DNA of 64,000 nt, from contig NZ_LILC01000037.1 in assembly GCF_001274935.1 (NCBI RefSeq), positions 186,001 to 250,000 of the forward strand, read 5' to 3'. The notes under the pieces were generated by a model, which saw only the letters and a program-made list of their open reading frames with translations, made no database searches and was not told the DNA's origin. A program made the translations under genes and the position numbers. Below, in pieces: positions 52,013 through 60,628 of the stretch. Each line of letters begins with the position of its first letter. Position 1 is the first letter of the stretch. This stretch comes from Priestia koreensis (GTDB lineage: Bacteria > Bacillota > Bacilli > Bacillales > Bacillaceae_H).

Positions 52013-52515
52013 TGTGCATCGCCTACTTCTTTAATGTAATCCTGAATTAACTTTTCTTGATCTTGCTCAGAAAGTTCTTTTTCGATTACTTTAGACGCAA
52101 TAAGAACAGATAATGAAGCTACTTGTTGGCGTAATGCCGTCATTGCTTGCTCTTTCTCTTGTACAATCTCAAGCTTAGCAGACTCTTTTAATCTCTCAGC
52201 TTCAGAACGTGCAGCAATAATAATTTCTTCTTTTTTATCTTCAGCAGATTTGCGTGCGTTATCCATCATAACTTGAATCTCTTGACGAGACTGTTTTAAT
52301 AGTTCACGTTGCTCTTCAGCAAGCTTCTTTGCTTCCGCGTTGCTTTTTTCAGCTGATAAGATTTCATTTGAAATGTATTCTTCACGCTTTTTCATGATCC
52401 CCATTAAAGGACCAAAAGCGAACTTGCGAAGTAAAAGCAATAAGATTAGGAAAATAACTAATTGGTAAGCAACGTTACCCCAAGCAACTCCCTCGACTTG
52501 TCCTAGTATCAACAC
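52009..52515 (-). CDS. atpF: ATP synthase b subunit
   Basis: 168 residues. One N-terminal membrane helix (GNVAYQLVIFLILLLLLRKF) followed by a long charged helix (KKREEYISNEILSAEKSNAE...) that dimerises as the stator. GTG start at 52515, 9 nt after AAAGGAG. Separated from atpE by a 137-bp region with two hairpins. Confidence 0.96.
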   Translation of the reverse strand: MLILGQVEGVAWGNVAYQLVIFLILLLLLRKFAFGPLMGIMKKREEYISNEILSAEKSNAEAKKLAEEQRELLKQSRQEIQVMMDNARKSAEDKKEEIIIAARSEAERLKESAKLEIVQEKEQAMTALRQQVASLSVLIASKVIEKELSEQDQEKLIQDYIKEVGDAQ

Positions 52516-52589
52516 AAGGATTCACTCCTTTCAAAACTTTTACATTTTACAAACTACGAAAAAACGAAATACTCCTTCTTCATAAAGCA

Positions 52590-52646
52590 ATGGCGAAGAA
52601 GGTCTTCACGAACGATCTTCGCCATTTATGTACGGGAGTAACTCCC
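52590..52646 (-). promoter_or_regulatory. Two hairpins between atpE and atpF
   Basis: ATGGCGAAGA (52590-52599) pairs with TCTTCGCCAT (52616-52625); GGGAGT-A-ACTCCC lies at 52634-52646, just after the atpE stop. No T run follows, so these look like mRNA stabilisers or processing stops that raise c-subunit expression. Confidence 0.6.
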
Positions 52647-52652
52647 TTTTTA

Positions 52653-52865
52653 TTACTTACCTAATACGATGAACGCGATAACTACACCGATGATAGGTAA
52701 TGCCTCAACTAATGCTACCCCGATGAACATGATTGTTTGAAGTGTACTACGTAGTTCTGGTTGACGAGCAACTCCCTCAACTGTACGAGATACGATCAAA
52801 CCGTTACCAATACCAGCACCTAGTGCTGCTAAACCAATTGCAATTGCAGCTGCGATTAAATTCAT
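52653..52865 (-). CDS. atpE: ATP synthase c subunit
   Basis: 70 residues, two membrane helices forming the c-ring. Helix 1 keeps the GxGxGxG packing motif (GAGIGNG); helix 2 carries the ion-binding Glu54 in VALVEALPI with Pro57. The alanine-rich helix 1 and extra Pro of alkaliphile c subunits are absent, so this is a neutralophile-type proton ring. GGAGG lies before the ATG. Confidence 0.97.
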   Translation of the reverse strand: MNLIAAAIAIGLAALGAGIGNGLIVSRTVEGVARQPELRSTLQTIMFIGVALVEALPIIGVVIAFIVLGK

Positions 52866-52929
52866 TTAAATATCCTCCCTTTATGGTTAAAAAAATATGA
52901 GTTTATACTTTGAAAATATGGTTAATATA

Positions 52930-53640
52930 TTAATGGTCGTGGCTTACTTTGTGAGCCATATAAACCATTGTTAACATTGTGAAGATAAATGCCTGGATCG
53001 AACCAACGAAAATACTAAATCCTTGCCATAAAATCATCGGAACTGCTCCAAGGACGCCTCCAAGTACACTGCCTGTCCCTAGTCCTGCGAGTAAAGTTAA
53101 CAAGATCTCCCCCGCATAGATATTCCCGTAAAGACGCAAACCTAACGTTAAGGTATTCGCAAATTCTTCAATAATTTTTAAAGGGAATAAAAAAGGCATT
53201 GGTTGGAAGAAACTCTTAACATAAGCCCCTGTTCCTCGCATCTTAATACCGTAGTAATGAGTAAGAATAACAACCATAACCGCTAGGGTTAACGTGATTG
53301 TAGGATCTGATGTAGGAGATTTCCACACTGCATTGTGGCCTACATTAATCATAAACGGTAAACCAAGCATGTTGGCTACGAAAATATACATTAGGAGTGT
53401 TATTCCTAGTGTTAAGAACCTGCCGCCAGTTTGCCAATCCATCGTACTGTTGATGATGCCTTTCGCGAAGTCAACGACCCATTCCATAAAATTTTGTTTT
53501 CCAGTAGGTCGAATTGCTAAGCTACGCGTTGCAACCATCGCGATTATAAAAACGATTAACGCCGTAATCGTCGTCATAACGACGTTGGATAAAGTAAAGG
53601 TTAATCCAAAAAAGGTTTTTGTGATTTCACCGTGTTCCAA
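52930..53640 (-). CDS. atpB: ATP synthase a subunit
   Basis: About 236 residues, proton half-channel subunit. Essential Arg in ANTLTLGLRLYGNIYAGEIL, plus PFLFPLKIIEEFANTL and the terminal GSIQAFIFTMLTMVYMAHK. The start is TTG at 53640 (MEHGEITKTFFGLTF), with GAGAGGTGA 8-10 nt upstream overlapping the atpI stop; the longer frame to 53688 lies inside atpI. Confidence 0.93.
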   Translation of the reverse strand: MEHGEITKTFFGLTFTLSNVVMTTITALIVFIIAMVATRSLAIRPTGKQNFMEWVVDFAKGIINSTMDWQTGGRFLTLGITLLMYIFVANMLGLPFMINVGHNAVWKSPTSDPTITLTLAVMVVILTHYYGIKMRGTGAYVKSFFQPMPFLFPLKIIEEFANTLTLGLRLYGNIYAGEILLTLLAGLGTGSVLGGVLGAVPMILWQGFSIFVGSIQAFIFTMLTMVYMAHKVSHDH

Positions 53641-53647
53641 CAGTAAT

Positions 53648-54043
53648 TCACCTCTCTTCCCTGTTAGAAATATACTGAATGTAGACATAATCTATGATCA
53701 TGACAAAATAACCTGTCAATAATCCCACAGCTAGGCCCCAAACTTCCATCATATTTTCATATCGAATCGCTAATAAAATCAACAGTCCAAATAATGCCAA
53801 TCGAGTATAAGTACTCACTACTTTTGGTCTCGCTTTTACCTTCTCGCCCTCTATCACCCGATCCAATAGCTTATCAATCTTAAAGGCTACTAGTCGTAAG
53901 CTGAAAAAGCTCACAATGGTTCCTAGAATTAATCCGAGGAATTCTCTTTGATAAGAAGTAAACCCCCACCCTAGCACAAACAGCGCAAGTAAGTAGAACA
54001 TATACTTTTTCTGACGCGTAACTAGTTGTTGGACAGTAATCAT
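53648..54043 (-). CDS. atpI: ATP synthase accessory protein I
   Basis: 131 residues, four membrane helices (~13-30, 34-52, 79-96, 100-122). AtpI/UncI family; in Bacillus and relatives it aids c-ring assembly. Ends 7 bp before the atpB TTG and starts 3 bp after the atpZ stop. Confidence 0.88.
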   Translation of the reverse strand: MITVQQLVTRQKKYMFYLLALFVLGWGFTSYQREFLGLILGTIVSFFSLRLVAFKIDKLLDRVIEGEKVKARPKVVSTYTRLALFGLLILLAIRYENMMEVWGLAVGLLTGYFVMIIDYVYIQYISNREER

Positions 54044-54046
54044 GAA

Positions 54047-54271
54047 TTAAGAATCTCCTGAGTGAAATTTTTTAATGAGGTGAATCATTGCATATATACC
54101 GGTTCCAAGACCAAGCAATAATCCGATTACGAGAAATAGCGGAAATGTGTGCAACCTGCTATCAATCCACTTTCCTAAGAAAAGACCGATTAAGATAGCG
54201 CCTACTAACTGAGAAAGGATTCCCGTCATTAAGGCCATTGCCTGAAAAGACTGCTGCTTATTTTGACTCAT
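54047..54271 (-). CDS. atpZ: AtpZ/AtpI-family accessory protein
   Basis: 74 residues, two membrane helices (~12-34 and ~42-64: GILSQLVGAILIGLFLGKWID, FLVIGLLLGLGTGIYAMIHL). The GKWID-x-L and GLG-x-G pattern is that of AtpZ, reported with AtpI to help Mg2+ supply or rotor assembly in Bacillus. First gene of the operon, with GGGAGAATATTTTC before the ATG. Confidence 0.85.
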   Translation of the reverse strand: MSQNKQQSFQAMALMTGILSQLVGAILIGLFLGKWIDSRLHTFPLFLVIGLLLGLGTGIYAMIHLIKKFHSGDS

Positions 54272-54883
54272 GAAAATATTCTCCCTTTTAGCAATGTTTT
54301 CTATTTTCTAACTTTTCCATTGCCAATGCAACGATTAATATGATACTCGTATAACATTCACATTTAATTAGAACATAGTGCCAGAAAAGGAAAAAAGCTG
54401 GCTGCAAAAATGAAAAAATATGGTGATTTTATCGCATTGAAAACCTTACCATTACTTTCCCCTGTAAGCATACAATAGCTACTATTTAATGTCAATGCGT
54501 TTATAGGGTAATACAAGGCAACTGTCATCAAATGTTCACAAATTAACATTGTTAAATAAATAGTATGAAAATAACGTACATAAAGATACAGAATATTAAT
54601 TTAAGAAAGCGGATACAAATCCAAGCAATGTCAGGGTTTTTCCATAATCTATCATCATTGAATGAGTAAACATTCATAATGTTCTTGAGCAAAAAATGTT
54701 CTTACGTGAAAGAGTGATCATCAGAATTCGTCAAATCTCTTCAAATTATGTCATATTTTATTTTCATTCTTACCCAATTCTGTCGATCTATTCATCGAAC
54801 CTAGTAGGCTCTCTATTTATTAACTATATTTCCGTTCTTAGAGAAATCGTTTGCACCTAACGAAATAAGATATTCTGGAATAA
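54272..54883. other. Intergenic between mnaA and the atp operon
   Basis: About 610 bases, AT-rich, no gene supported. It must contain the atp promoter, but I found no pair of hexamers good enough to call. Confidence 0.4.
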
Positions 54884-54919
54884 CAAAAAGCATCTCCTGT
54901 TTTTAACGGAGATGCTTTT
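54884..54919 (-). terminator. Terminator of mnaA
   Basis: AAAGCATCTCC, loop, GGAGATGCTTT, then TTGTT on the minus strand. Confidence 0.9.
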
Positions 54920-54932
54920 GCTTTATGACTTA

Positions 54933-56078
54933 TTATGGACGAAACGATTCGGGCTTGTCTTCACGTTGTTTGAAATGATAGCTAATTGCATCACCGATAC
55001 GCTTCGAAGCTAAACCGTCACCATATGGATTGGAAGCCTTCGACATCGCATCGTATACTTCTTTATTTGTTAACAATTCTTTTGCTAAGTTATAAATCGT
55101 TGCTTCTTCTGTTCCTGCTAACTTAAGTGTTCCTGCTTCAATTCCTTCAGGACGCTCCGTAGTATCACGAAGAACGAGCACTGGTACACCAAGAGAAGGA
55201 GCTTCTTCCTGAACACCGCCTGAATCCGTTAAGATAATGTGGGCACGAGAAGCAAAGTTATGGAAGTCAATAACGTCTAACGGCTCAATTAGATGAATAC
55301 GTGGATCTTGCCCAAGCACTTCATCAGCTAGCTCACGTACAACTGGATTCAAGTGAACTGGGTAGACAACTTGAATATCATCATGCTCGTCCACAATGCG
55401 TTTTACCGCACGGAACATATTGCGCATTGGTTCACCTAAGTTCTCACGACGGTGAGCTGTGAGAAGAATAAGGCGATCATCTCCTACTTGCTCAAGAACT
55501 GGATGATGGTAGTCATCTTTAACCGTCGTTTTTAATGCATCGATTGCCGTGTTACCTGTTACAAAAATAGAAGCCTCTGGTTTATTTTCAGTAGTTAGGT
55601 TATTTGCTGACTTATCAGTTGGTGCAAAATGAAGGTCTGCTAACACTCCTGTTAACTGTCTGTTCATTTCTTCTGGATAAGGAGAATACTTATTCCACGT
55701 ACGCAGGCCAGCTTCAACATGCCCTACTTCAATTTGATTATAAAAAGCAGCTAAGCTTGCAACAAATGTCGTTGTTGTATCACCATGAACTAATACGATG
55801 TCTGGCTTCGCTTTGCTCATCACGTCATTTAAGCCTTCTAACGCTCTTGTGGTAACATCCATAAGAGTTTGGCGATCTTTCATAATGTTTAAATCATAAT
55901 CTGGTGTGACATCAAAAATATTTAAAACCTGATCAAGCATTTCACGATGCTGAGCGGTAACCGTTACGATCGTGTTAAATTCTTCAGGACGTTTTTTTAA
56001 TTCAAGTACAAGCGGTGCCATTTTAATTGCTTCAGGTCTTGTACCGAAAATAGTCATTACGTTAATTGGTTTTTTCAT
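54933..56078 (-). CDS. mnaA: UDP-N-acetylglucosamine 2-epimerase (non-hydrolysing)
   Basis: 381 residues, normal length. Interconverts UDP-GlcNAc and UDP-ManNAc, the precursor for TagA and the dehydrogenase at 7237. Motifs: IFGTRPEAIKMAPLVLELKK, VHGDTTTTFVASLAAF, GHVEAGLRTWNKYSPYPEEMNR, ILTDSGGVQEEAPSLGVPV, LRDTTERPEG. GGAGTGAACACTC precedes the ATG. Located between upp and atp, far from the sugar cluster but within the window. Confidence 0.96.
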   Translation of the reverse strand: MKKPINVMTIFGTRPEAIKMAPLVLELKKRPEEFNTIVTVTAQHREMLDQVLNIFDVTPDYDLNIMKDRQTLMDVTTRALEGLNDVMSKAKPDIVLVHGDTTTTFVASLAAFYNQIEVGHVEAGLRTWNKYSPYPEEMNRQLTGVLADLHFAPTDKSANNLTTENKPEASIFVTGNTAIDALKTTVKDDYHHPVLEQVGDDRLILLTAHRRENLGEPMRNMFRAVKRIVDEHDDIQVVYPVHLNPVVRELADEVLGQDPRIHLIEPLDVIDFHNFASRAHIILTDSGGVQEEAPSLGVPVLVLRDTTERPEGIEAGTLKLAGTEEATIYNLAKELLTNKEVYDAMSKASNPYGDGLASKRIGDAISYHFKQREDKPESFRP

Positions 56079-56147
56079 GAGTGTTCACTCCAAGCCTGTC
56101 AGATTTTCTGATTACTAATTTGTCTCATGCTAATGATTAGCTTTCGC

Positions 56148-56777
56148 TTATTTTGTACCAAATAAACGGTCCCCAGCATCTCCAAGTCCAGGAACGATGT
56201 AACCATGGTCATCTAATTTTTCATCTAAAGCCGCAATATAAATATCAACATCTGGATGAGCCTCTTTCACTACCTCTACACCCTCTGGTGCTGCGATTAG
56301 GCACATAAACTTAATGTTCTTAGCGCCGCGCTTTTTAAGAGAGTTAATTGCCTCTACAGCTGAACCACCTGTCGCTAACATTGGATCAACAACGATGAAA
56401 TCACGTTCTTCCACATCATTTGGAAGCTTTACATAATATTCAATTGGTTGTAATGTTTCTGGATCGCGGTATAAACCAACATGGCCTACTTTTGCCGCAG
56501 GAATAAGTTTTAGAATACCGTCAACCATTCCAATTCCAGCACGTAAAATAGGAACGATTCCGAGCTTTTTGCCTGACAATATCTTTGATTCTGTTCTACA
56601 AACCGGTGTGTCGATTTCCACTGACTCAAGTGGCATATCACGAGTAATCTCAAATGCCATTAAGCTTGCCACTTCATCAACTAGTTCACGAAACTCCTTT
56701 GTACCTGTTTGTTTATCACGAATGTACGTTAACTTGTGTTGAATAAGCGGATGATCAAATACATACACTTTGCCCAT
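56148..56777 (-). CDS. upp: Uracil phosphoribosyltransferase
   Basis: 209 residues. Converts uracil and PRPP to UMP (pyrimidine salvage). MGKVYVFDHPLIQHKLTYIR at the N-terminus, PILRAGIGMVDGIL, the PRPP loop VVDPMLATGGSAVEAI and the C-terminal GLGDAGDRLFGTK. The ATG at 56777 follows AAAAGGAGAGATTACT; the longer frame to 56825 crosses a hairpin in the leader. Promoter at 56882-56910. Confidence 0.97.
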   Translation of the reverse strand: MGKVYVFDHPLIQHKLTYIRDKQTGTKEFRELVDEVASLMAFEITRDMPLESVEIDTPVCRTESKILSGKKLGIVPILRAGIGMVDGILKLIPAAKVGHVGLYRDPETLQPIEYYVKLPNDVEERDFIVVDPMLATGGSAVEAINSLKKRGAKNIKFMCLIAAPEGVEVVKEAHPDVDIYIAALDEKLDDHGYIVPGLGDAGDRLFGTK

Positions 56778-56815
56778 AGTAATCTCTCCTTTTTTAGCAC
56801 CCAGACACATGAAAA

Positions 56816-56839
56816 TACCATTCATCTTCCTGAATGGTA
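56816..56839 (-). promoter_or_regulatory. Terminator-like hairpin in the upp leader
   Basis: TACCATTC, loop AGGAAGAT, GAATGGTA, then TTTTC on the minus strand, between the promoter and the upp ribosome binding site. It could attenuate transcription. Confidence 0.5.
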
Positions 56840-56881
56840 CGTTCTCGCTGGCTTTCCAATTTAAAATTATGCATTGCGTCT

Positions 56882-56910
56882 ATTTTACAGAAAAAGCAAA
56901 CCGAGTTCAA
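56882..56910 (-). promoter_or_regulatory. Sigma-A promoter of upp
   Basis: TTGAAC (56905-56910), 17-nt spacer, TAAAAT (56882-56887). A second extended -10 (TGTTATAAT) is at 56919-56924. Confidence 0.75.
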
Positions 56911-56997
56911 GAGCGAACATTATAACACCATCATTTGTTAAACAATTGTGATTTAATTTTCACATTTGAGATGTTCTGAAAGAAACCCTAAATGAGA

Positions 56998-57078
56998 GCC
57001 CTACCAGCCCCCTGAACTACAAACAAAGGTCTACATAAGCGAATAGCGCCAACCCGCAAGGGAGGGCGCTATTCGCTT
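56998..57078. repeat. 81-bp direct repeat with hairpin, copy 1
   Basis: Carries AAGCGAATAGCGCC (57037-57050) and GGCGCTATTCGCTT (57065-57078), a 14-bp perfect stem. Copy 2 starts 151 bp later with one mismatch. Confidence 0.9.
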
Positions 57079-57148
57079 TTACTCAACAGAAACCTAACAA
57101 CCCTTCCTCGCCTCACACAAAACCTCAAAAAAGAACAACCGAACCAAC

Positions 57149-57229
57149 GCCCTACCAGCCCCCTGAACTACAAACAAAGATCTACATAAGCGAATAGCGC
57201 CAACCCGCAAGGGAGGGCGCTATTCGCTT
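57149..57229. repeat. 81-bp direct repeat with hairpin, copy 2
   Basis: Same element as at 56998; stem arms 57188-57201 and 57216-57229. Confidence 0.9.
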
Positions 57230-57232
57230 ATG

Positions 57233-57281
57233 CTTTCCCATCAGGACCTCACAGCTCTTCCGTGAGGCCCTGATGGGAAAG
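57233..57281 (-). terminator. Third hairpin, likely end of glyA transcript
   Basis: CTTTCCCATCAGGACCTCAC (57233-57252), 9-nt loop, complementary arm 57262-57281 with one mismatch. It starts 10 bp after the glyA stop. No T run follows, so the mechanism is uncertain. Confidence 0.6.
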
Positions 57282-57291
57282 TGGATCAAAA

Positions 57292-58533
57292 TTATAGGTG
57301 TGGATACATTGGGAATTTGCTTGTTAATTGCTCAACGCGAGACTTAGCTTCCTCTAACTTCGCCTCGTCCTCTACGTTCTTAAGCGTCAACGCGATAATT
57401 TCGGCAATCTCATCCATCTCGCTTAAACCGAATCCTCGGCTTGTAACAGCAGCTGTACCGATGCGGACACCGCTCGTTACGAATGGGCTTTCCGGATCAT
57501 AAGGAATCGTATTTTTGTTTGCTGTAATCCCTACATCATCTAATGCTCGTTCAGCTACTTTCCCTGTTAAATTAAGAGAACGTACGTCAATAAGAATTAG
57601 GTGGTTGTCCGTTCCACCAGAAACAAGTGTTAAGCCTTGAGCTTGAAGTGCCTCAGCTAGACGCTGTGCATTATCAACAATTTGCTTCGCATATGATTTG
57701 AAATCGTCTTGCAGTGCCTCACCGAACGCTACTGCTTTTGCTGCGATCACATGCATGAGTGGTCCACCTTGAATACCAGGGAAAATCGATTTATCAATTT
57801 TCTTCGCGAACTCTTCTTTACATAAAATCATCCCACCACGAGGTCCACGAAGTGTTTTATGTGTCGTTGTTGTAACGAAATCTGCATATGGTACAGGGTT
57901 TGGATGAAGACCAGTCGCAACTAGTCCTGCGATATGTGCCATATCTACCATTAAATATGCGCCAACTTCGTCTGCAATCTCACGGAATTTTGCAAAATCA
58001 ATAGTGCGTGGATAAGCACTTGCTCCCGCAACAATTAGTTTTGGCTGATGCTCTTTCGCTTTGGCGCGAACATCTTCATAATCGATTACTTGCGCATCGC
58101 GGTCAACACCATACTCAACGAAGTTGTATTGAACGCCGCTGAAGTTAACTGGGCTACCGTGAGTTAAGTGTCCTCCATGAGAAAGATTCATACCTAAAAC
58201 CGTATCACCCGGCTCTAAAATGGTGAAATAAACAGCCATATTTGCTTGTGCACCTGAATGCGGCTGAACATTTGCATGCTCTGCCCCAAAGATTTCTTTT
58301 GCTCGATCACGTGCAATGTCCTCTGCTACGTCGACATATTCGCAGCCGCCGTAGTAACGTTTACCAGGGTATCCTTCTGCATACTTATTTGTTAATACAG
58401 AACCTTGAGCTTCCATTACTGCTTGACTAACGAAATTCTCAGAAGCAATTAACTCGATTTTTGAACGTTGTCTACCAAGTTCTTGTTGTATTGCTTTGTA
58501 AATTTGCGGGTCTTGCTGTGCCAGTTTCTCCAT
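57292..58533 (-). CDS. glyA: Serine hydroxymethyltransferase
   Basis: 413 residues. PLP enzyme converting serine and tetrahydrofolate to glycine and methylene-THF. SKIELIASENFVSQAVMEAQ, NKYAEGYPGKRYYGGCEYVD, HGGHLTHGSPVNFSG, MVDMAHIAGLVATGLHPNP, the PLP Lys in VTTTTHKTLRGPRGGMIL, and GVRIGTAAVTSRGF are all present. GGAGGGG is 7 nt before the ATG. Between ywlG and upp as in B. subtilis. Confidence 0.98.
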   Translation of the reverse strand: MEKLAQQDPQIYKAIQQELGRQRSKIELIASENFVSQAVMEAQGSVLTNKYAEGYPGKRYYGGCEYVDVAEDIARDRAKEIFGAEHANVQPHSGAQANMAVYFTILEPGDTVLGMNLSHGGHLTHGSPVNFSGVQYNFVEYGVDRDAQVIDYEDVRAKAKEHQPKLIVAGASAYPRTIDFAKFREIADEVGAYLMVDMAHIAGLVATGLHPNPVPYADFVTTTTHKTLRGPRGGMILCKEEFAKKIDKSIFPGIQGGPLMHVIAAKAVAFGEALQDDFKSYAKQIVDNAQRLAEALQAQGLTLVSGGTDNHLILIDVRSLNLTGKVAERALDDVGITANKNTIPYDPESPFVTSGVRIGTAAVTSRGFGLSEMDEIAEIIALTLKNVEDEAKLEEAKSRVEQLTSKFPMYPHL

Positions 58534-58701
58534 TTACTTACCCCTCCACACACTTTTAAAAGTAATGATATTTAAACATGTTCTCATTTTAACATGATTT
58601 TTCTTTCAGGGAATAGCCCGAACAAAATTAGTTTATTTTTCTTTTTAAACTCCGTAATTCACGAACATTAAACACAATAAAAAGCTATAATGATATACTT
58701 T

Positions 58702-59241
58702 TTATTCATAAACTGCACGTGCACCACCGATTAACTTTGGTCTCGACTTCGCTAACGTTACGTGGGCACTTCCTAAGCTTTTGCTAGAGCAACGTACAGG
58801 TACGGCTACATGCTTAATATGCATCCCAATAAAGGTGTCACCTATATCAATTCCCGCATCCGCCGTTATGTGCTCGACCAACACCGGATCACTGAACTGC
58901 TTATATGCGTAAGTTGCCATGGCTCCACCGGCCTGATGTGCTGGAATAGCATGAACCACTTCCAAGTTTTTTCGATGTGCTACCTCTCTCTCTACAACTA
59001 AAGCACGATTTAGGTGCTCACAGCATTGAAAAGCAAGCTGTATTCCTGTTTCTTCTTTAAATTGGTGGAGAGCATTATAAATCGATGTAGCAACTTCAAA
59101 AGTTCCCGATGTTCCAATCCGTTGGCCAATTACTTCACTCGTACTGCAACCAACAACGAAAAGATCGTTGGTTTGCAATGATGCCTGCGATTGAAAATCA
59201 GTTAAAATAGTCTGCAGTTCGTTTTGAAGGTTCTCCTGCAA
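58702..59241 (-). CDS. ywlG: YwlG family protein (TIGR01440)
   Basis: About 179 residues. Conserved DUF436/TIGR01440 protein of unknown function: NDLFVVGCSTSEVIGQRIGT, QFQ-rich middle FQCCEHLNRALVVEREVA, DAGIDIGDTFIGMHIKHVAV and PKLIGGARAVY. Upstream, AAAGGAG sits 9 nt before a TTG at 59241; the ATG at 59250 directly touches the binding site and the ATG at 59262 has none, so I favour the TTG start. Position next to glyA is conserved. Confidence 0.86.
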   Translation of the reverse strand: MQENLQNELQTILTDFQSQASLQTNDLFVVGCSTSEVIGQRIGTSGTFEVATSIYNALHQFKEETGIQLAFQCCEHLNRALVVEREVAHRKNLEVVHAIPAHQAGGAMATYAYKQFSDPVLVEHITADAGIDIGDTFIGMHIKHVAVPVRCSSKSLGSAHVTLAKSRPKLIGGARAVYE

Positions 59242-59292
59242 CGTAGTCATCTCCTTTTTCATTTAACGCTGTTTCCATTATTGTACACCAAA

Positions 59293-59327
59293 ACAAAAAA
59301 AACCAAATAGCGTAGACTATCTGGTCA
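59293..59327 (-). terminator. Terminator of mcp
   Basis: ACCAGATAG, loop, CTATTTGGT, then TTTTTTTTG on the minus strand; overlaps the stop codon. Confidence 0.85.
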
Positions 59328-60614
59328 AAGTTTAAATCGTTGAATGGTACTGTTTAATTGAGCAGCTTGCTCTGCAAGACTCTTCGTAACAGAATCGATT
59401 TGTTGAATGAGCGTTGTTTGTTCTTCGGTTGCTGCGCTTACTTCTTCAGCTCCTGCCGATGTTTCCTCCGCAATTGCTGCTACTTCCTGTGACTGCTCTG
59501 ATGTTTCCTGAATCGTGTGCATCTGCTTATCGACCATTTCGGTAATATGATCAACCGCACCTGCCACCTGTAGCACGGAGTTCGTCATTTCTTCAAAGCC
59601 CTTTGTCGTTTCGCTTCCTTTATGAGCTTCTTTATTTGCTGCTTGTACTTGATCAGTAATTTGATGTACAACCGTTTTTACTTCATGCTGAATGCTATGA
59701 ATGAGTTCTGTGATACCTTGAACAGCTTTCGCGCTTTCATCTGCAAGTTTTCGAACTTCATCTGCGACAACTGCAAATCCTTTGCCATGCTCACCTGCTC
59801 TTGCTGCTTCAATGGATGCGTTCAGCGCAAGTAAATTTGTTTGTCCAGCAATATCACCCACTAAGCCGATGATGTTCTCGACTTGCTTTGCGTTTGTTTC
59901 TAGACGATGCACGGACTCTAGCGACTGCTGATTGTTATCTGCTAGGAGACGCACTCCGTCAATTAGTGATTGTGTGGCAACTTTATTTTGATCAAGCGTC
60001 CCTACCATTAGTTGAGACAGCGTCTTAGACAAGTGTGCTTTTTCTCTCACTTCTTCAGCAAGAGAGATGACACGACCAACCGAGTCAGACGTTTCTTGAA
60101 TAGCCACGGCAGAAGACTCTGCGCCTTTTGATATTTCATTTATCGTACGATTAATCGTTTCGGCCTGAAGGGAAGCATCCTCTACAGAGTTCGAAATATG
60201 TAGAACCGTATGATTGGTCGTCTCAAAGTTATCGTTAATCTTTCCAACCATTTCACGCAGGTTCGAAAGCATGGCGTTAAATGCTAATCCTAACGAACGA
60301 ATTTCATCATCAACCTTTGAAACCTTCACGTCTTCATTAATGATACCTTGAGCCGCTTTTAGTGCTACACGCTCTACTTCCTGTAGTGGCTTAATAATAA
60401 ATCCAGCTGCGACATAGGCTAGCAACGCCGACCACATCATTCCAAGACAAAGTGTTCCGATTGTAAATGCCTTTTCACTGAACCATTGATCCACAAAAGG
60501 ATAAACGATATATAGAAAGAACACACTAGTGGAATACGTAATAAAAGCAAGTATTGACGTAAATAATACTAACCGCAATCGCAAACTAAACTTATATTTT
60601 CTTTTCTCCTCCAT
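59325..60614 (-). CDS. Methyl-accepting chemotaxis protein without extracellular sensor domain
   Basis: 429 residues. Two membrane helices (~12-35 and ~45-72) separated by only about ten residues, then a HAMP region (~72-125) and a full methyl-accepting signalling domain (~130-429) with hairpin tip GDIAGQTNLLALNASIEAAR and AGEHGKGFAVVADEVRKLAD. It should couple to CheW/CheA. Because there is almost no outside loop, it must sense through the membrane or inside the cell. Located between ywlE and ywlG, where B. subtilis has rpiB. GAGGGG precedes the ATG. Confidence 0.93.
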   Translation of the reverse strand: MEEKRKYKFSLRLRLVLFTSILAFITYSTSVFFLYIVYPFVDQWFSEKAFTIGTLCLGMMWSALLAYVAAGFIIKPLQEVERVALKAAQGIINEDVKVSKVDDEIRSLGLAFNAMLSNLREMVGKINDNFETTNHTVLHISNSVEDASLQAETINRTINEISKGAESSAVAIQETSDSVGRVISLAEEVREKAHLSKTLSQLMVGTLDQNKVATQSLIDGVRLLADNNQQSLESVHRLETNAKQVENIIGLVGDIAGQTNLLALNASIEAARAGEHGKGFAVVADEVRKLADESAKAVQGITELIHSIQHEVKTVVHQITDQVQAANKEAHKGSETTKGFEEMTNSVLQVAGAVDHITEMVDKQMHTIQETSEQSQEVAAIAEETSAGAEEVSAATEEQTTLIQQIDSVTKSLAEQAAQLNSTIQRFKL

Positions 60615-60628
60615 AATGACCCCTCGAT

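Noticed and set aside
54364..54549. A 61-codon frame upstream of the atp operon
   Set aside because: AT-rich region, no start signals, composition unlike neighbouring genes.
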